This document shows positions 1-10,638 of a DNA stretch of 64,000 bases, piece by piece. Each line of letters opens with the position of its first letter. The first letter of the stretch is position 1. A program made the translations under genes and the position numbers. Source of the DNA: Enterococcus lacertideformus (lineage in GTDB: Bacteria; Bacillota; Bacilli; Lactobacillales; Enterococcaceae); assembly GCA_015680865.1 (NCBI GenBank), contig JADAKE010000022.1:1-64000 (forward strand), read 5' to 3'. The notes under the pieces are model-generated. The model was given only the letters and a program-made list of their open reading frames with translations. It had not been told where the DNA came from and searched no databases.

Positions 1-420
1 TTTGTCAACTCTTTTTTAAAAGTTTTTTAACTTCATTTTGTCAGAAGTTATCCAGCAACTCATTTATAATAACTTAAATGATTGTTATTTGTCAAGAACT
101 TTTTTGAAGTTTTCCTTTATAATATCAAGCTTCATAAAGATTCTCTATCAAACGACTTAGTTATCTTATCACTTGTTAAAGTAATTGTCAATTTGTTTTT
201 TTAAATAATTTTCGCAGACAGTTACATGTTTTTTAGCGACATCAGTTACTTTACCACTAATAAAAACAATGGTCAAGCTAAAATTTAATTTTAGACGCAC
301 CATACTTCCAACTATTTATCTATTTTCTTGTAATCATCTCGTCATTGGTCGATGATTTACTCCTGTTGTTCCTTCATTTTTTCCATATATAAAAAAATTT
401 TCAAGTACAATCAATACTAC
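1..420. other. AT-rich intergenic stretch, no gene seen
   Basis: I find no convincing coding region or RNA gene in the first 420 bases. The stretch is very AT-rich and has two loosely similar segments, each beginning with TTGTCAA and followed by runs of T (about 2-50 and 91-140). They may be promoter or terminator material belonging to a gene outside the window. Confidence 0.5.
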
Positions 421-633
421 TTACTTTCTATATTTAATCCCTTTATAAATCGCTAATGGGATGATAATCACTACAAATAATACTATGATATCTATCATAT
501 ACTGTTGACTAAAAACAGTTGCTAACGGTTGATTGGTTGTCAAAGAATAAAATGCGGGTAGTAAAATAATTGTGAATATATATGAACCACTGATTTCCCA
601 AAAATCTTTCCAAGAAAATCTTTTATTTTTCAT
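421..633 (-). CDS. small two-helix membrane protein, unknown function
   Basis: A 70-residue protein with two predicted membrane helices (about residues 17-32 and 46-61), a short charged N-terminus and a basic C-terminus ending KYRK. I chose the ATG at 633 rather than the GTG one codon upstream because a GGGGAGG ribosome binding site (641-647) sits seven bases before it. I recognise no family. The gene stands alone, with AT-rich DNA on both sides, so context gives no clue to its role. The clear ribosome binding site and hydrophobic pattern argue that it is real. Confidence 0.6.
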   Translation of the reverse strand: MKNKRFSWKDFWEISGSYIFTIILLPAFYSLTTNQPLATVFSQQYMIDIIVLFVVIIIPLAIYKGIKYRK

Positions 634-788
634 CACTATGCCTCCCCATTTTAATTAAATACCTTGGTTTTCAATTTCATTTCACACTTCTGCTTCTAAT
701 TATAATCGATAAAAGCGACTATTATCTTTAGATTAACAATTATTATTTAATTATCCATGAAAAATTAGCTATTTTTTTATACTTTATT

Positions 789-1079
789 TTAACTTAACGA
801 ATCATACCAAAAAGAGCCTGGAACAATCACCTTTAGGTCGTTAATGATTGTGCTGAATTGTTGTTCTTTTTGCATCAAGTCATTGATTACTTCTTCTGAT
901 TGGATTTGCACTGCCATTTCTTGTGCTTTCATTGCATCTTCATCACTGAATTCTTGCCCGCTCATTTGTTTTTCCTGTAACTCAATTTGCATTGCTTGAA
1001 AATCTTTAAATAATCGATGCGCTTCTTCGTTTGCTTTCACTTTGGCATAGTTAGCCTCTTTTCTATAGATGTGTTGTCT
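789..1079 (-). pseudogene. YlbF/YmcA-family protein, N-terminally truncated
   Basis: The frame encodes a helical, Gln/Glu-rich protein typical of the YlbF/YmcA (DUF964) family, including a segment AKVKANEEAHRLFKDFQ. In Bacillus these small proteins form a complex that controls RNase Y activity. Full-length members are about 110-120 residues. Here the frame is open upstream as IYRKEANYAKVKANEE but meets TAA at 1080-1082 before any good start. The usual first 20 or so residues are missing, probably by a small deletion near 1070-1080. A GTG at 1040 would give an 83-residue product, but no ribosome binding site supports it. The gene lies 34 bases downstream of pbp2A on the same strand, an arrangement that suggests co-transcription. 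Confidence 0.6.
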
Positions 1080-1113
1080 TTATTGTAACATTTGTCTATT
1101 CGTTTTCATAGGA

Positions 1114-3285
1114 TTACTGACCTTGATATTTACGGAATAAATCTTTGGCTACTTCACCTATTCCTTTTAATCCTTCTTTTACCATATCGCCAATATTTTC
1201 CAGCCCCTTTTTTGCTTGTTCGCCATATCGATTTAGATTTTCTTTCCATTGTTCTGTATTCCCACTTATTGGATCGTTGTTATTCACTTGATCAGCAGCG
1301 ACTACTTTTCCTCTAGTTACGTAAGCGTCAGCCACTGGGAAACTCCTTTTTTCAGTATATGGCAGTATCCCTTCTGCTGCCGATTTAAAAACTTTTCCAA
1401 CTACATTTCCGCTGGTGCCTTCTAAATAGTGAAGTTCACTAGTTTCTTCATAACCCATCCAAGTAGCAATTACTACATCAGGTGTATATCCTACAATCCA
1501 CTGATCATTTGCTTTAGTAGGATCAAAATTCGTTTCAGTTGTTCCTGTTTTCCCTGCCACTGTATAACCAGTCGGATTTGCAGCAACCGCTGTCCCATTC
1601 GAAAAGGTTCCTAATAACATTGAAGTCATTTGGTCAGCCGTTTCTTCTGAGATCACTTGTTTTGGTTTTTTATTGGTATTATCAACAATAACTGCACCTG
1701 TCGAGTCTACGATCTTAGTGATTAGATGTGGGGTATACATTTTCCCTGCATTGGCAAAAGTCCCGTATGCACTCGCCATTGTCAGTGGGGAAACTCCTTT
1801 TTCTAATCCACCTAAAGCCAATCCATAATACTTATCAGATTTTGATAAAGATAAGCCAAATTCTTCTGCTTTGTCATATCCTTTTTGCAAGCCAATTTCA
1901 TGAAGCAACCAAACAGCAGGTAAGTTCAAACTTTGAGCTACCGCTTGATACATCGGTACATCACCTTGATAAGTCCCGTCAAAATTATGGGCTGTATAAT
2001 AGGATTGTGGTTCATCTTTTAAACTACTTGACGGTGTATATCCTGCTTCTAGCGCAGGTACATAAACACTTAACGGTTTGATCGTCGATCCAGGAGAGCG
2101 TTTCATTTGTGTAGCAAAACTAAATCCTCGGAAAACATGCTCCCCTCGACGCCCCACTAATGCTTCCACACCTCCAGTTTGTGGATCTAGTGCAACAGAG
2201 GCCGATTGAACCATTGCCCCATCTGAGGCATTAGCTGGAAATAGCGCATTATTTTGATAAGTCGCCTCTAATTGTTTTTGATAATTTTGATCCAGAGAAG
2301 TATAAATTTTGTATCCTTTGTTCATCACTTCTTCTTCATCTAACCCATAATCTTTTACCGCTTCATCAATCACCGCATCAAAATAATAAGGGTAACGATA
2401 ACCTGATTCTGAATTAGCATACGTATCATTTAGGTACTGGCTAATATCCGTGCTACTTTCCGCTTGATATTGCTCTTTGGTTATCTTATTGTTTTCCTCC
2501 ATTACACTCAACACCGTATTTTTTCTGTTATTTGCATTTTTTGGATGATCAATTGGGTTGTAGATACCTGGCCCTTTAAGCATACCAGCTAAGGTTGCTG
2601 CCTCTGAAATGGTAACATCCTTGGCATCCACACCAAAATATTTCCTCGAAGCATCTTGAACTCCCCATACCCCATTTCCAAAATAAGCGTTATTGAGATA
2701 CATGGTTAAAATTTCCGCTTTGCTGTATTTTTTCTCGATTTCAATTGCTAAAAATAATTCTTTCGCTTTTCTGTCAAATGTTTGGTCAAGCGTCAGGTAA
2801 GCATTTTTCGCTAATTGTTGCGTGATCGTACTCCCACCACCACCAGAAGTTCCTCCAGAAAGAACCATCCGAACAGCAGCCCGAGCAATTCCTTTGATAT
2901 CAAATCCATGATGTTGATAAAAATTACGGTCTTCAGTAGAGATCACAGCATCTTGGATATAAGGAGAAATCGCATTTAATTCAATATATGTTCCCTTTTG
3001 CGCATAGAGTGTTCCTGCTTCTTCATTTTTTTTATCATAAATCACGGTGGACTGACTTAACCCTGATTTCAGTGTTGCAACATTTGCCTGTTTCGCTAAA
3101 ATAAACAGATAAATGCTAACAACTAATACACAAATCAATCCGATCAACAAGATCAGTTTATTGATATGATATTTTTTCCAAATACGCTTTCGCCATCGAT
3201 GAAATTGCCACAAATAGGGGCTAATCCATCGCCAGAAACTGATCAAAGCAGCTTTTACCTTATTTAAAATGCTCTGAAAATCCAT
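1114..3285 (-). CDS. pbp2A: class A penicillin-binding protein 2A (glycosyltransferase/transpeptidase)
   Basis: A 723-residue bifunctional peptidoglycan synthase that polymerises lipid II and cross-links the stem peptides at the outer face of the membrane. One membrane helix lies at about residues 43-64. The GT51 domain follows, with the catalytic Glu118 in STEDRNFYQHHG and the GGSTITQQLAKN motif (about 151-161). The transpeptidase domain has the three active-site motifs: STIK (Ser400), SLN (452-454) and KTGT (579-582). The length and short C-terminal tail fit the PBP2A/PbpZ group better than PBP1A or PBP1B. The start is supported by AGGAG at about 3293-3297. It appears intact, unlike many neighbours. 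Confidence 0.9.
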   Translation of the reverse strand: MDFQSILNKVKAALISFWRWISPYLWQFHRWRKRIWKKYHINKLILLIGLICVLVVSIYLFILAKQANVATLKSGLSQSTVIYDKKNEEAGTLYAQKGTYIELNAISPYIQDAVISTEDRNFYQHHGFDIKGIARAAVRMVLSGGTSGGGGSTITQQLAKNAYLTLDQTFDRKAKELFLAIEIEKKYSKAEILTMYLNNAYFGNGVWGVQDASRKYFGVDAKDVTISEAATLAGMLKGPGIYNPIDHPKNANNRKNTVLSVMEENNKITKEQYQAESSTDISQYLNDTYANSESGYRYPYYFDAVIDEAVKDYGLDEEEVMNKGYKIYTSLDQNYQKQLEATYQNNALFPANASDGAMVQSASVALDPQTGGVEALVGRRGEHVFRGFSFATQMKRSPGSTIKPLSVYVPALEAGYTPSSSLKDEPQSYYTAHNFDGTYQGDVPMYQAVAQSLNLPAVWLLHEIGLQKGYDKAEEFGLSLSKSDKYYGLALGGLEKGVSPLTMASAYGTFANAGKMYTPHLITKIVDSTGAVIVDNTNKKPKQVISEETADQMTSMLLGTFSNGTAVAANPTGYTVAGKTGTTETNFDPTKANDQWIVGYTPDVVIATWMGYEETSELHYLEGTSGNVVGKVFKSAAEGILPYTEKRSFPVADAYVTRGKVVAADQVNNNDPISGNTEQWKENLNRYGEQAKKGLENIGDMVKEGLKGIGEVAKDLFRKYQGQ

Positions 3286-3488
3286 TTTTTGTTCTCCTGT
3301 CTATTTGATTGAATCGTCTTATCTTATCATAGGTTATTTCTTGAATCTTCCTGCTTGAGATGTAGACGAGTGTTTTTTTATTGTGACGATAGTTTAGCAT
3401 AAGAGTATCAGAAATATTTCATTTTTTTCTTAAATAAGTTTTAAAAATGGTACAATGAAGCTGCATTTTTGATAGAAGGAGTATATTT

Positions 3489-4343
3489 ATGGAAATCACA
3501 ATCACTTTGCCTGAATCACATCCTACGACAACGATTCGAGAATTATTAGAACAAGAATGGTTAGTTCCAAGAAAGGTGCGCCATTTTTTACGTGTACGCA
3601 AAAATACATGGATCAATCAAGAGCCCGCCTTATTTCATTTTGAAGTCAACGGCGGTGACCAAATAACCTTGCGTTTTGAAGAATCAGATTATCAATACCA
3701 AGAGGTGCAACTGGGAAGGGATTCATTTATTTACCCTCTCTATGAGGATGAACAATTCATCATCGTAAACAAACCAGCTGGAATGAAAACACATCCCAAT
3801 GAACCGAATGAAAAAAATACTTTACTTAATCATCTAGCTGCTTACTTAGTAAAGAAAGGACAACGACCATATGTGGTTCATCGACTAGATAAAGAAACAA
3901 GTGGTGCGATCTTATTTGCTAAAAATCCTTTTGTCTTACCTATTTTAGGGAGAATGTTGGAACAGAAAAAAATTTATCGACGTTACCAAGCACTCGTCTG
4001 GGGAAGCATTAAACAAGATATGATCTTAAATGATAAGATCAGTCGTGATCGGCATGACCGAAGAAAGCGGATTGTAGATAACAAGAAGGGGCAAACTGCA
4101 TTGACACATGTTTATGTGGATCAAATTCGAAATGGCAAATCTCAAGTCTACTGTGTATTAGGTACGGGGCGCACTCATCAAATCAGAGTACACTTAGCTA
4201 ATAGTGGTCACCCGATTGTTGGAGACCCACTTTACCAAAATCAATCAGATAAACGCTTGATGCTCCATGCTTTAGAGTTACACATGACGCATCCCTTTAC
4301 ACAAGAAAAAATCGTAAGTATTGCTTTACCTGGATTATGGTAA
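3489..4343 (+). CDS. RluA-family 23S rRNA pseudouridine synthase
   Basis: A 284-residue enzyme that converts uridine to pseudouridine in structured RNA. An N-terminal S4-like RNA-binding segment (about residues 17-65) is followed by the catalytic domain. The signature HRLDKETSGAILFAK holds the catalytic Asp134, and LGTGRTHQIRVHL is the second conserved block. The start at 3489 follows AGAAGGAG (about 3474-3481), with a TACAAT -10 box near 3451. It is divergent from pbp2A. Sequence alone does not tell RluD-like from other RluA-type specificities, so I give no symbol. It appears intact. Confidence 0.88.
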   Translation: MEITITLPESHPTTTIRELLEQEWLVPRKVRHFLRVRKNTWINQEPALFHFEVNGGDQITLRFEESDYQYQEVQLGRDSFIYPLYEDEQFIIVNKPAGMKTHPNEPNEKNTLLNHLAAYLVKKGQRPYVVHRLDKETSGAILFAKNPFVLPILGRMLEQKKIYRRYQALVWGSIKQDMILNDKISRDRHDRRKRIVDNKKGQTALTHVYVDQIRNGKSQVYCVLGTGRTHQIRVHLANSGHPIVGDPLYQNQSDKRLMLHALELHMTHPFTQEKIVSIALPGLW

Positions 4344-4526
4344 TTTCCTACCTTTTATGGAAGAGAAAATGGCATATAAAAGCTTTAACATATTGTTTAA
4401 GACTTTCGATAACCATTTTATGAGTAATGAATGTAATTTTTCAGCTGTTTTGTCTAAAAAGTATATAAAAGTTTGAATAACAATAATTTTCTTTACCTTG
4501 AAGAAAAAGTTTTTAATGGTCAAATA
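4344..4526. other. intergenic spacer between convergent genes
   Basis: About 180 bases between the pseudouridine synthase end and the terminator of the minus-strand ROK kinase. I see no gene; a 62-codon minus-strand frame here has low-complexity composition and no ribosome binding site. Confidence 0.5.
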
Positions 4527-4573
4527 TAAAAAAAGAACTACTTTTCACAGTAATTTAAGTGAAAAGTAGTTTA
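4527..4573 (-). terminator. intrinsic terminator of the mannosidase operon
   Basis: A 13-bp perfect stem (aactacttttcac at 4536-4548 and its complement at 4559-4571) with a 10-base loop. Read on the minus strand it is followed by CTTTTTTT. It ends the transcript of the ROK/GH38/GH125 operon. Confidence 0.85.
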
Positions 4574-4596
4574 TCTACAGTCAAAAACAGTATGGG

Positions 4597-5469
4597 CTAT
4601 ATTTCTATTCTTTCTGTTGTACTTTGTTCATGTACTCTTTTTCTGCTAGCAATAATTCCACTCTCATTCGGCAATCCCCAACGTACAATATATTCACTCA
4701 CATTTGGCACTTCCATATAGCCACCCATCAACTCAATAAATCGTTGATGGACTTTTTCTAATAAGTGGTCTTGATTCATTACACCCCCACCTAAAATAAT
4801 CTTTTCAGGTGCTAATGTTAACGTGTAATTAACCAATGCTTGAGCAATATAGAATGCTTGGATATCCCAGACCGGATGTTCTTGTGGCAAGTCTTGCCCT
4901 TTTATCCCTGTCCGCGCTTCAATTGAAGGGCCAGCTGCTAGGCCTTCCAAACAATCCTTGTGATATGGACAATTCCCTTCATACGTATCTTCTGGATGGC
5001 GCTTCACCCAAATATGTCCCATTTCTGGATGCGCGATTCAAGAAAAAATGTCTCCTCCCATTACCACACCGGCACCGATCCCTGTACCAACAGTTAAATA
5101 AATACAACTGTTTTTCCCTTGTGCGGCACCTTTTATCAGCTCTCCATAAGCAGCTACATTTACATCTGTTGTCCAAGCCACTGGAACAGCATAACGTTCT
5201 TTGATGCTACCTAAAAAATCATAGTCTGTCCAACCTTTTTTAGGTGTCGCTAAAATATAGCCATAGCGATCGGTATTTTTATCAATACCAATTGGCCCGA
5301 ATGAACCGATACCCATTGCCTCTAATTCATATTGATCAAAAAATTCAAATACTTGCTTCAATGTTTCTTCAGGTGTCGTTGTAGGGATACTCACTTTTTC
5401 TACTATAACACCTTCATTTGATACTGCACAGATAAACTTCGTGCCACCCGCTTCTATCCCACCATACAT
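4597..5469 (-). pseudogene. ROK-family sugar kinase (fructokinase/mannokinase-like), one in-frame stop
   Basis: The combined frame encodes a ROK-family hexose kinase of about 290 residues. It has the N-terminal phosphate-binding motif GGIEAGGTKF, the GTGIGAGVVMGG motif, a zinc-binding set in HPEMGH and CPYHKDCLEG, and the C-terminal GGGVMNQ. The two parts are in one frame, broken by TGA at 5038-5040 between GGDIFS and IAHPEMGH. Relatives usually have a residue such as Gly here, so a one-base change from GGA is the simplest origin. The gene is last in the mannosidase operon, three bases after GH38. A mannose kinase role is inferred from that context. Without readthrough the kinase would lack its zinc site and ATP lid and be inactive. 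Confidence 0.75.
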
Positions 5470-5471
5470 TG

Positions 5472-8156
5472 CTATTCCTCCTCAAATCCGATTGTCCGAA
5501 TTTCATAAGGTTTTAGTGTTGGAGCAATCGTTTGTTCAACTTTTTCTTCTAGTAGATTTAACAACTGTCCATGCTTGCCAGCTTTCGTCATTTTTAGAGG
5601 CTCTACACGATCAGATAGATTAAACCCTCGCACTACTACTTTATCATTAAATTTACTCCGTTTCAAAGCAGTAATCGCAAACGCTTTCCCTTCGCAACTT
5701 AAATAAGTTTTTTCTAGTGGTAGATCGCCTTCGCGGTTAGCAACCATTTGACAAGTTGAAAAAGGAACTTGGGCACTATAGGCATTCTGATAACTAGCAA
5801 ATTTTTCTTGTGGTCCATGCAACTCAATACTATAGTTAAAACGATGCGCACCAATACATTGTGCTTCTGGAGTTGGGAAATAGCCCCAATCGCCTAATTC
5901 GCCGACACAACGTAGCAAGGTTAGTGCAATCATACCTCCATCAATCACTTCATACTCATTGATCCCGTAATTTCCAACTGTTACACCATACGCATCTCCT
6001 TCCAAATTAACAAACGCCTGTTGGTGTTGTGGATTTGTTGGATTTTCCCAACTTTTAGGTACTTTATTTGGACGACTAACTACTTCAAAAATACTATCTG
6101 CTTCATGTTGTTTCACATGTAAATTCGTCGGGAACAACACACGTAAACGATGATCTTTCATTTGGTTGTTTAAGGTTGTTTCAAAATCAATTTTTTTGCT
6201 CCCTTTTCTCAACGTAATGATGGTTGATAATTCCAACGTACTCATTTCTTGAGAACGCCCAGCCTTCCGATGACGGAATTCGATGACCATTTGTTGTTCT
6301 TTTTTTAAACGTTCATCTGCTTCTATAGGGATTAATAGTTGTTGTACTATCTTCACTTGTGCTAGTTCATTCGTATCAGTTACAACCTCTACGGTACTCG
6401 TTGCATTATCTTTTGATAAAATCGGTTAATCATTTTCTGGCTGTTTAAAAATATATTCGTTGCCAATATCACCGACATCTTCAAAAGTCAATAATCCATC
6501 CAATTGTTCGCCAAGAACTTTGTCTTGCAAAGTTAAAGTACCATTGGCTTGAACCTCCAAACGAACGTGTTGATTCTCTACTATACGTCCTTCATTTTGG
6601 ATCATCGATTCCTTTTTGACTTCCGTAGGACCTTCTACTAAGACATAGGTATTCCACGAAAAAGCAGGCATTTCACTCATTGGCAAAGTAATAGTGATTT
6701 TTCTTGCCATGTAAGGGATTCTGAAACGATCTTTTGGTAAGTCGTAGTCGAATGTCACAAATGTTTCAGATAAGATTGCAGGCACCTGTTTCCCTTTCAC
6801 CGTTTATACGTGATAAACTTTTTGTGGTTGTTTTTCTAAGTCTGCATACAATCCTTCCGGTACGCCTTCTGAAAAACATTTTCTTTCTAATTCAATCGTT
6901 ATTTCTGCCTCACCTGTTTTTGAAGTACCAGCTGTATTCACGACCAAGAAAGGGTAGCTTTCTTTCGATAAACCACTTGTGTCGATTGCTTTTGTTAATT
7001 CTCTCAAAGCTTCATCTGCTAAATATTTTCCGACTTCGTTTGCTTTTTCAAATCGAGTCATCATTTCACGATGTACAGAATCGACAGAACAACCACAAAT
7101 ACTATCATGCGGATGATTTTGCAACAAAGTTTTCCATGCATAATCCAGTTGGTCATGAGGATATTTCCCAGTAAGTTCATAAGCCATTGTGGCTAGTGGT
7201 TCAGCGACATTCTCGATTTGTCTTTGCACTTGCGTGTTCCATTGTTTCAAATAGACACGTGCTGAAGCTGTGTTCGCCAATGTATACCAACCATCTGTTT
7301 CTTGGCTAGTTAATTCACCTTCTACTGAACCAAGATCCCTTGGCAAGTCTTTTTGAACTGCTTCAAGATAGTCAACAAAATTAGAATGAATGAATTCATA
7401 GTCAAGATATAACTCATTCGCCAATCTGATGGCCGCTGAAATATTTTTTTGTACTGGCTGATGGTCCACGCCATTCATCATCAATAAATGGTCCGTTGAA
7501 GCATATTGTTCTGCATCTGCTAATTTTTGATTCCAAAAAGCTTTTGCAGCTTTTTCCTCAATCGGTATTTCATTGCCATTACTATACCAGTTGGCAAACA
7601 ACAAACCAAAAATCTTCGTGTTATCGGGACCTTTCCACCACATTTCAGCATATTGAGAAGAATAATTTTCCGCCTCTAACACTTGATTATCAAAGCCAAT
7701 CGGTTTTACACCTCGCCCAAAAGCAGCCGCAGATAACCCTGCTTGTTTCATCATTTGAGGTGTCTGACCCATATTGCCAAATGTATCAGGGAAATAGCCC
7801 AACATGACAGGCGTCCCCCACTTTCTACTTTCTTCCATTCCTATTAACATATTGCGCACATTTGATTCTGAACTAATTAAAAAGTCATCTTGTAAGATAT
7901 AAAACGGACCAATCTTTAACTTTCCAGTATGAATTGCTTGTTGCACAGCTTTTTTCTTTTCTGGACGTACTTGTAAATAGTCATCTATAATAATCGTCTG
8001 CCCATACAAATGAAAACTGTCAAATTCAGGATCCGTTTCAAATAATTCCAATAGATCATCCATCAATTCCACTAAACGCATGTGATGTTGTTCATAAGCC
8101 ATGTACCATTCACGATCCCAATGACTATGTGAAATGATATATACTTTCTTCTTCAT
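5472..8156 (-). pseudogene. GH38 alpha-mannosidase, two in-frame stops
   Basis: One continuous frame of about 895 codons encodes a GH38 alpha-mannosidase. The N-terminal metal-binding motif HSHWDREW (about residues 10-17) is intact and the nucleophile lies in GYFPDTFG. The C-terminal beta-sandwich is also recognisable. TAA codons at 6804-6806 (after KVYHV) and 6426-6428 (after PEND) interrupt it without changing frame. The start ATG at 8156 has an AGGAGG-like site just upstream. GH38 enzymes remove alpha-1,3 (and 1,2/1,6) mannose from N-glycan cores. Beside GH125, GH92 and ROK genes this closely resembles the pneumococcal N-glycan cluster. The first fragment keeps the catalytic domain but lacks the C-terminal domains. 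Confidence 0.85.
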
Positions 8157-8166
8157 TTTTTTCCTC

Positions 8167-9435
8167 CTATATTTTCACTCTAATATCGAAATAATCCATC
8201 ACTAATTCACAAAACATCATGTTTGCCCAAGAAAACCACTCTCTCGTATAATTGTTAGGATCATTCACGTCAAATCCTTCGTGCATCAAGTTTGTTCCAG
8301 CATCCGTTGCCACTAAGAGATCTAAAATTCTTTTTTTCTCTTCTTTATCTTCAGTCGTCATTCCTTCCATTGCTAAGGCAATTGGCCAGATATAGTTTTC
8401 TGGAGTATGAGAAGAACCAATCCCCTTAGCGTATTCTCCTTCATAAAAGTAAGGGTTTTCTTTACTTAGTAAAGTTTTTCTAGTAGCAAGATAAGGGGCA
8501 GAAATCAAATTAGGAACATTGCTGTCATCCATGATAGACGCATTCCCTAACCCGTCAACTTAGTATGCATACACTTGCTCTCCACGTTTGTTTTTAGCTA
8601 GCCCATATTCTTCGATTCCTTTTTGAATTTCCGCTTTTAGCGTTCTTGCCTCTTTAACGATTTTTGCTGCACTTTCTTCTGCTGATAAAAGGTTCATAAA
8701 GATTTCCTCAATATATCCTAATACCACTACTGCAAACATATTTGAAGGAACCAAGTAGCCAAATTGACATGCATCGTCACTTGGACGAAAACCAGACCAA
8801 GTCATCCCAGTTGGAGCAATCTCTGTTCCACGACCATTATTCACTAAAGTGTCTTCTTTTCTCGTGGTATCCCTTTCAAAAGTATATGGTGATTGGCTAT
8901 GATCTTGTTCTGTTTTGAAGATCTTCAAAACTTTTTTGATCCCTTCAATAAACGAAGCATTGAATTGATCCGTACGTCCCGTATTTTTATATAATAAGTA
9001 AGCTAACTGAACAGGGTAACATAAAGAATCAATTTCATATTTGCGTTCCCAAATCCAATCATTCATTGCAGTATGATCGCTTTGATGTCCAGCTCCGTTT
9101 GCTTCTTCATTAAATGCATTTGCATAAGGATCGATATTGATATAATTGAATTGTTTTTTCACTAGCCCGCTAATCATCGTAGCTAGATCCTCATCTTCTT
9201 TTGCAATCACTAAATAAGGACGAACTTGTGCAGTAGAATCACGTAACCACATAGCAGGAATATCCCCTGTTAACAAAAAAGTTGTCCCATCTTCGTGTCT
9301 TTTCACCGTTGTTAACAAGGTATTAGCAAAAGCTGCTGAAAAATCCATAGCCCAATCTGCATGTTCTTCACCACATTTTTCTTTCATTTTATTCATAAAA
9401 TTTTGAACTGACTTTGGTATGTCTTTATAAACCAT
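8167..9435 (-). pseudogene. GH125 exo-alpha-1,6-mannosidase, one in-frame stop
   Basis: A frame of about 422 codons matching GH125 metal-independent exo-alpha-1,6-mannosidases: AMWLRDSTAQVRPYL near residue 70, then NGRGTEIAPTGMTWSGFRPSDD, then MDDSNVPNL. A TAA at 8560-8562 after VYAY interrupts it. Family members have Glu in the matching YE-DGLGN position, so GAA to TAA is likely. The start at 9435 follows GGAGAAG. It is the first gene of the minus-strand operon, with an operator-like motif in front (9458-9470). The residues after the stop include conserved active-site material, so the truncated product should be inactive. Confidence 0.85.
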
Positions 9436-9457
9436 TCAACTTCTCCTATTCTAAATT

Positions 9458-9571
9458 GATATATCATATATAGATTATACCTTGTTGGTACATAAATGTC
9501 TGCGCTTTCAAAATAAGATTTTTCTTATTTACTTTTAGATTTTTTATGCTATTATCTTTATATGATATATC
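9458..9571. promoter_or_regulatory. divergent promoter region with paired operator motif TATATGATATATC
   Basis: The same 13-mer TATATGATATATC occurs at 9559-9571 on the plus strand, in front of the regulator, and at 9458-9470 on the minus strand, in front of GH125. Nothing else in the intergenic region repeats this way. It is a good candidate for the binding site of the GntR-type regulator encoded next to it, which would then control both arms and itself. Confidence 0.6.
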
Positions 9572-9589
9572 TTATAAGAAGGTGTTTAT

Positions 9590-10636
9590 ATGAATCAACC
9601 ATTATATCAACAAATATTCAATAACTTACAAAAAGCAATTGCAGAGGGGACTCTACCTGTTGACAGTCAGATACCGACTGAAAAAGAACTGTCTGAAAAA
9701 TATCAAGTAAGTCGAATTACTTCAAAACGTGCATTGACCGAATTAGAGCAATTAGGCTTGATTTATCGTGTTCGAGGAAAAGGAAGTTTTGTAAAATCAA
9801 CTTCAATTAATCTACAGAAAGAAACAATCATCAAAAATAGCCGGATACTTTTTTTACTTCCTTTTTTGTCTGATCTTTCTGTTGGAGATTTTACAAAGGG
9901 ATTAAACCCAGTCATGCAAGAAAATCAGATTGAAGTGATGATGACGACACTAGATTTTCTAATAAATAAAACAGCAAAAGAACTCATGCAGGAATTTGAC
10001 GGCTTGATTTACTATGCCTTTGACGTCGATCAACACCTTGCTCTGCTATTCGAGTTGTCTTTAAAACAATTTCCTGTCGTGATTCTGGATAAAAAGATTT
10101 ATGAGCTCCCTTTTCCAACGGTTCTTTCAGATAACTTCCAAGGTGGTTCTCTTGCTACCTCCCAATTGATCTCAAAAGGTCATAAAAATATTGCCTACCT
10201 ATTCGGTGAACAGGTACATCCACAATCAGTACGTCAGCGCTACTTAGGGTATTTGGAAGCTTTAGGCAAGGCGAATCTATCTTTCCATACCAGTTTGGAT
10301 GCACAAGGTACTTCACTTGAGACTTTGCTCAGTTATATCAATGAATCACAAGTCACAGCTTTTGTCTGTGAGAATGACCTTGTGGCGATTCAAACAATGA
10401 ATCACTTGAAACAACAGGGCTACCGCATCCCAGATGATTTCTCGATTATCGGATTTGACGATATTCAAGCAGCTGCTTTAGTTGATCCACCGCTAACAAC
10501 GATTGCACAGGACTTTTACCAACTAGGGAAAATTGCAGGAAACACTTTGATTACTTGGTTAACAACAAAAGAAATACCAAGTGATATTAGTCACCCAGTT
10601 TCATTTATTAAACGAAATTCAATAAAGGAGATTTAA
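9590..10636 (+). CDS. GntR-type regulator with LacI-like sugar-binding domain
   Basis: A 348-residue repressor of the AraR-like architecture. Residues 1-70 are a GntR winged helix-turn-helix (PLYQQIFNNLQKAI, then QIPTEKELSEKYQVSRIT, then RGKGSFV). Residues 80-345 are a LacI/periplasmic-binding-protein-like effector domain ending GFDDIQAAALVDPPLTTIAQD. It probably senses a mannose-containing oligosaccharide and represses the flanking mannosidase genes. The start follows GAAGGTG (about 9578). The stop is three bases before the GH92 start, so regulator and GH92 are co-transcribed. It appears intact. Confidence 0.85.
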   Translation: MNQPLYQQIFNNLQKAIAEGTLPVDSQIPTEKELSEKYQVSRITSKRALTELEQLGLIYRVRGKGSFVKSTSINLQKETIIKNSRILFLLPFLSDLSVGDFTKGLNPVMQENQIEVMMTTLDFLINKTAKELMQEFDGLIYYAFDVDQHLALLFELSLKQFPVVILDKKIYELPFPTVLSDNFQGGSLATSQLISKGHKNIAYLFGEQVHPQSVRQRYLGYLEALGKANLSFHTSLDAQGTSLETLLSYINESQVTAFVCENDLVAIQTMNHLKQQGYRIPDDFSIIGFDDIQAAALVDPPLTTIAQDFYQLGKIAGNTLITWLTTKEIPSDISHPVSFIKRNSIKEI

Positions 10637-10638
10637 AT

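Noticed and set aside
1728..2081. Plus-strand ORF of 117 codons inside pbp2A
   Set aside because: It is a shadow of the PBP gene, with low-complexity Leu/Ser/His composition and no ribosome binding site.
4335..4523. Minus-strand ORF of 62 codons after the pseudouridine synthase
   Set aside because: Lys/Phe/Ile-rich low-complexity text with no site; it lies downstream of the operon terminator.
6734..7174. Plus-strand ORF of 146 codons within the GH38 gene
   Set aside because: It lies antisense to a clear glycosidase frame and resembles no protein.
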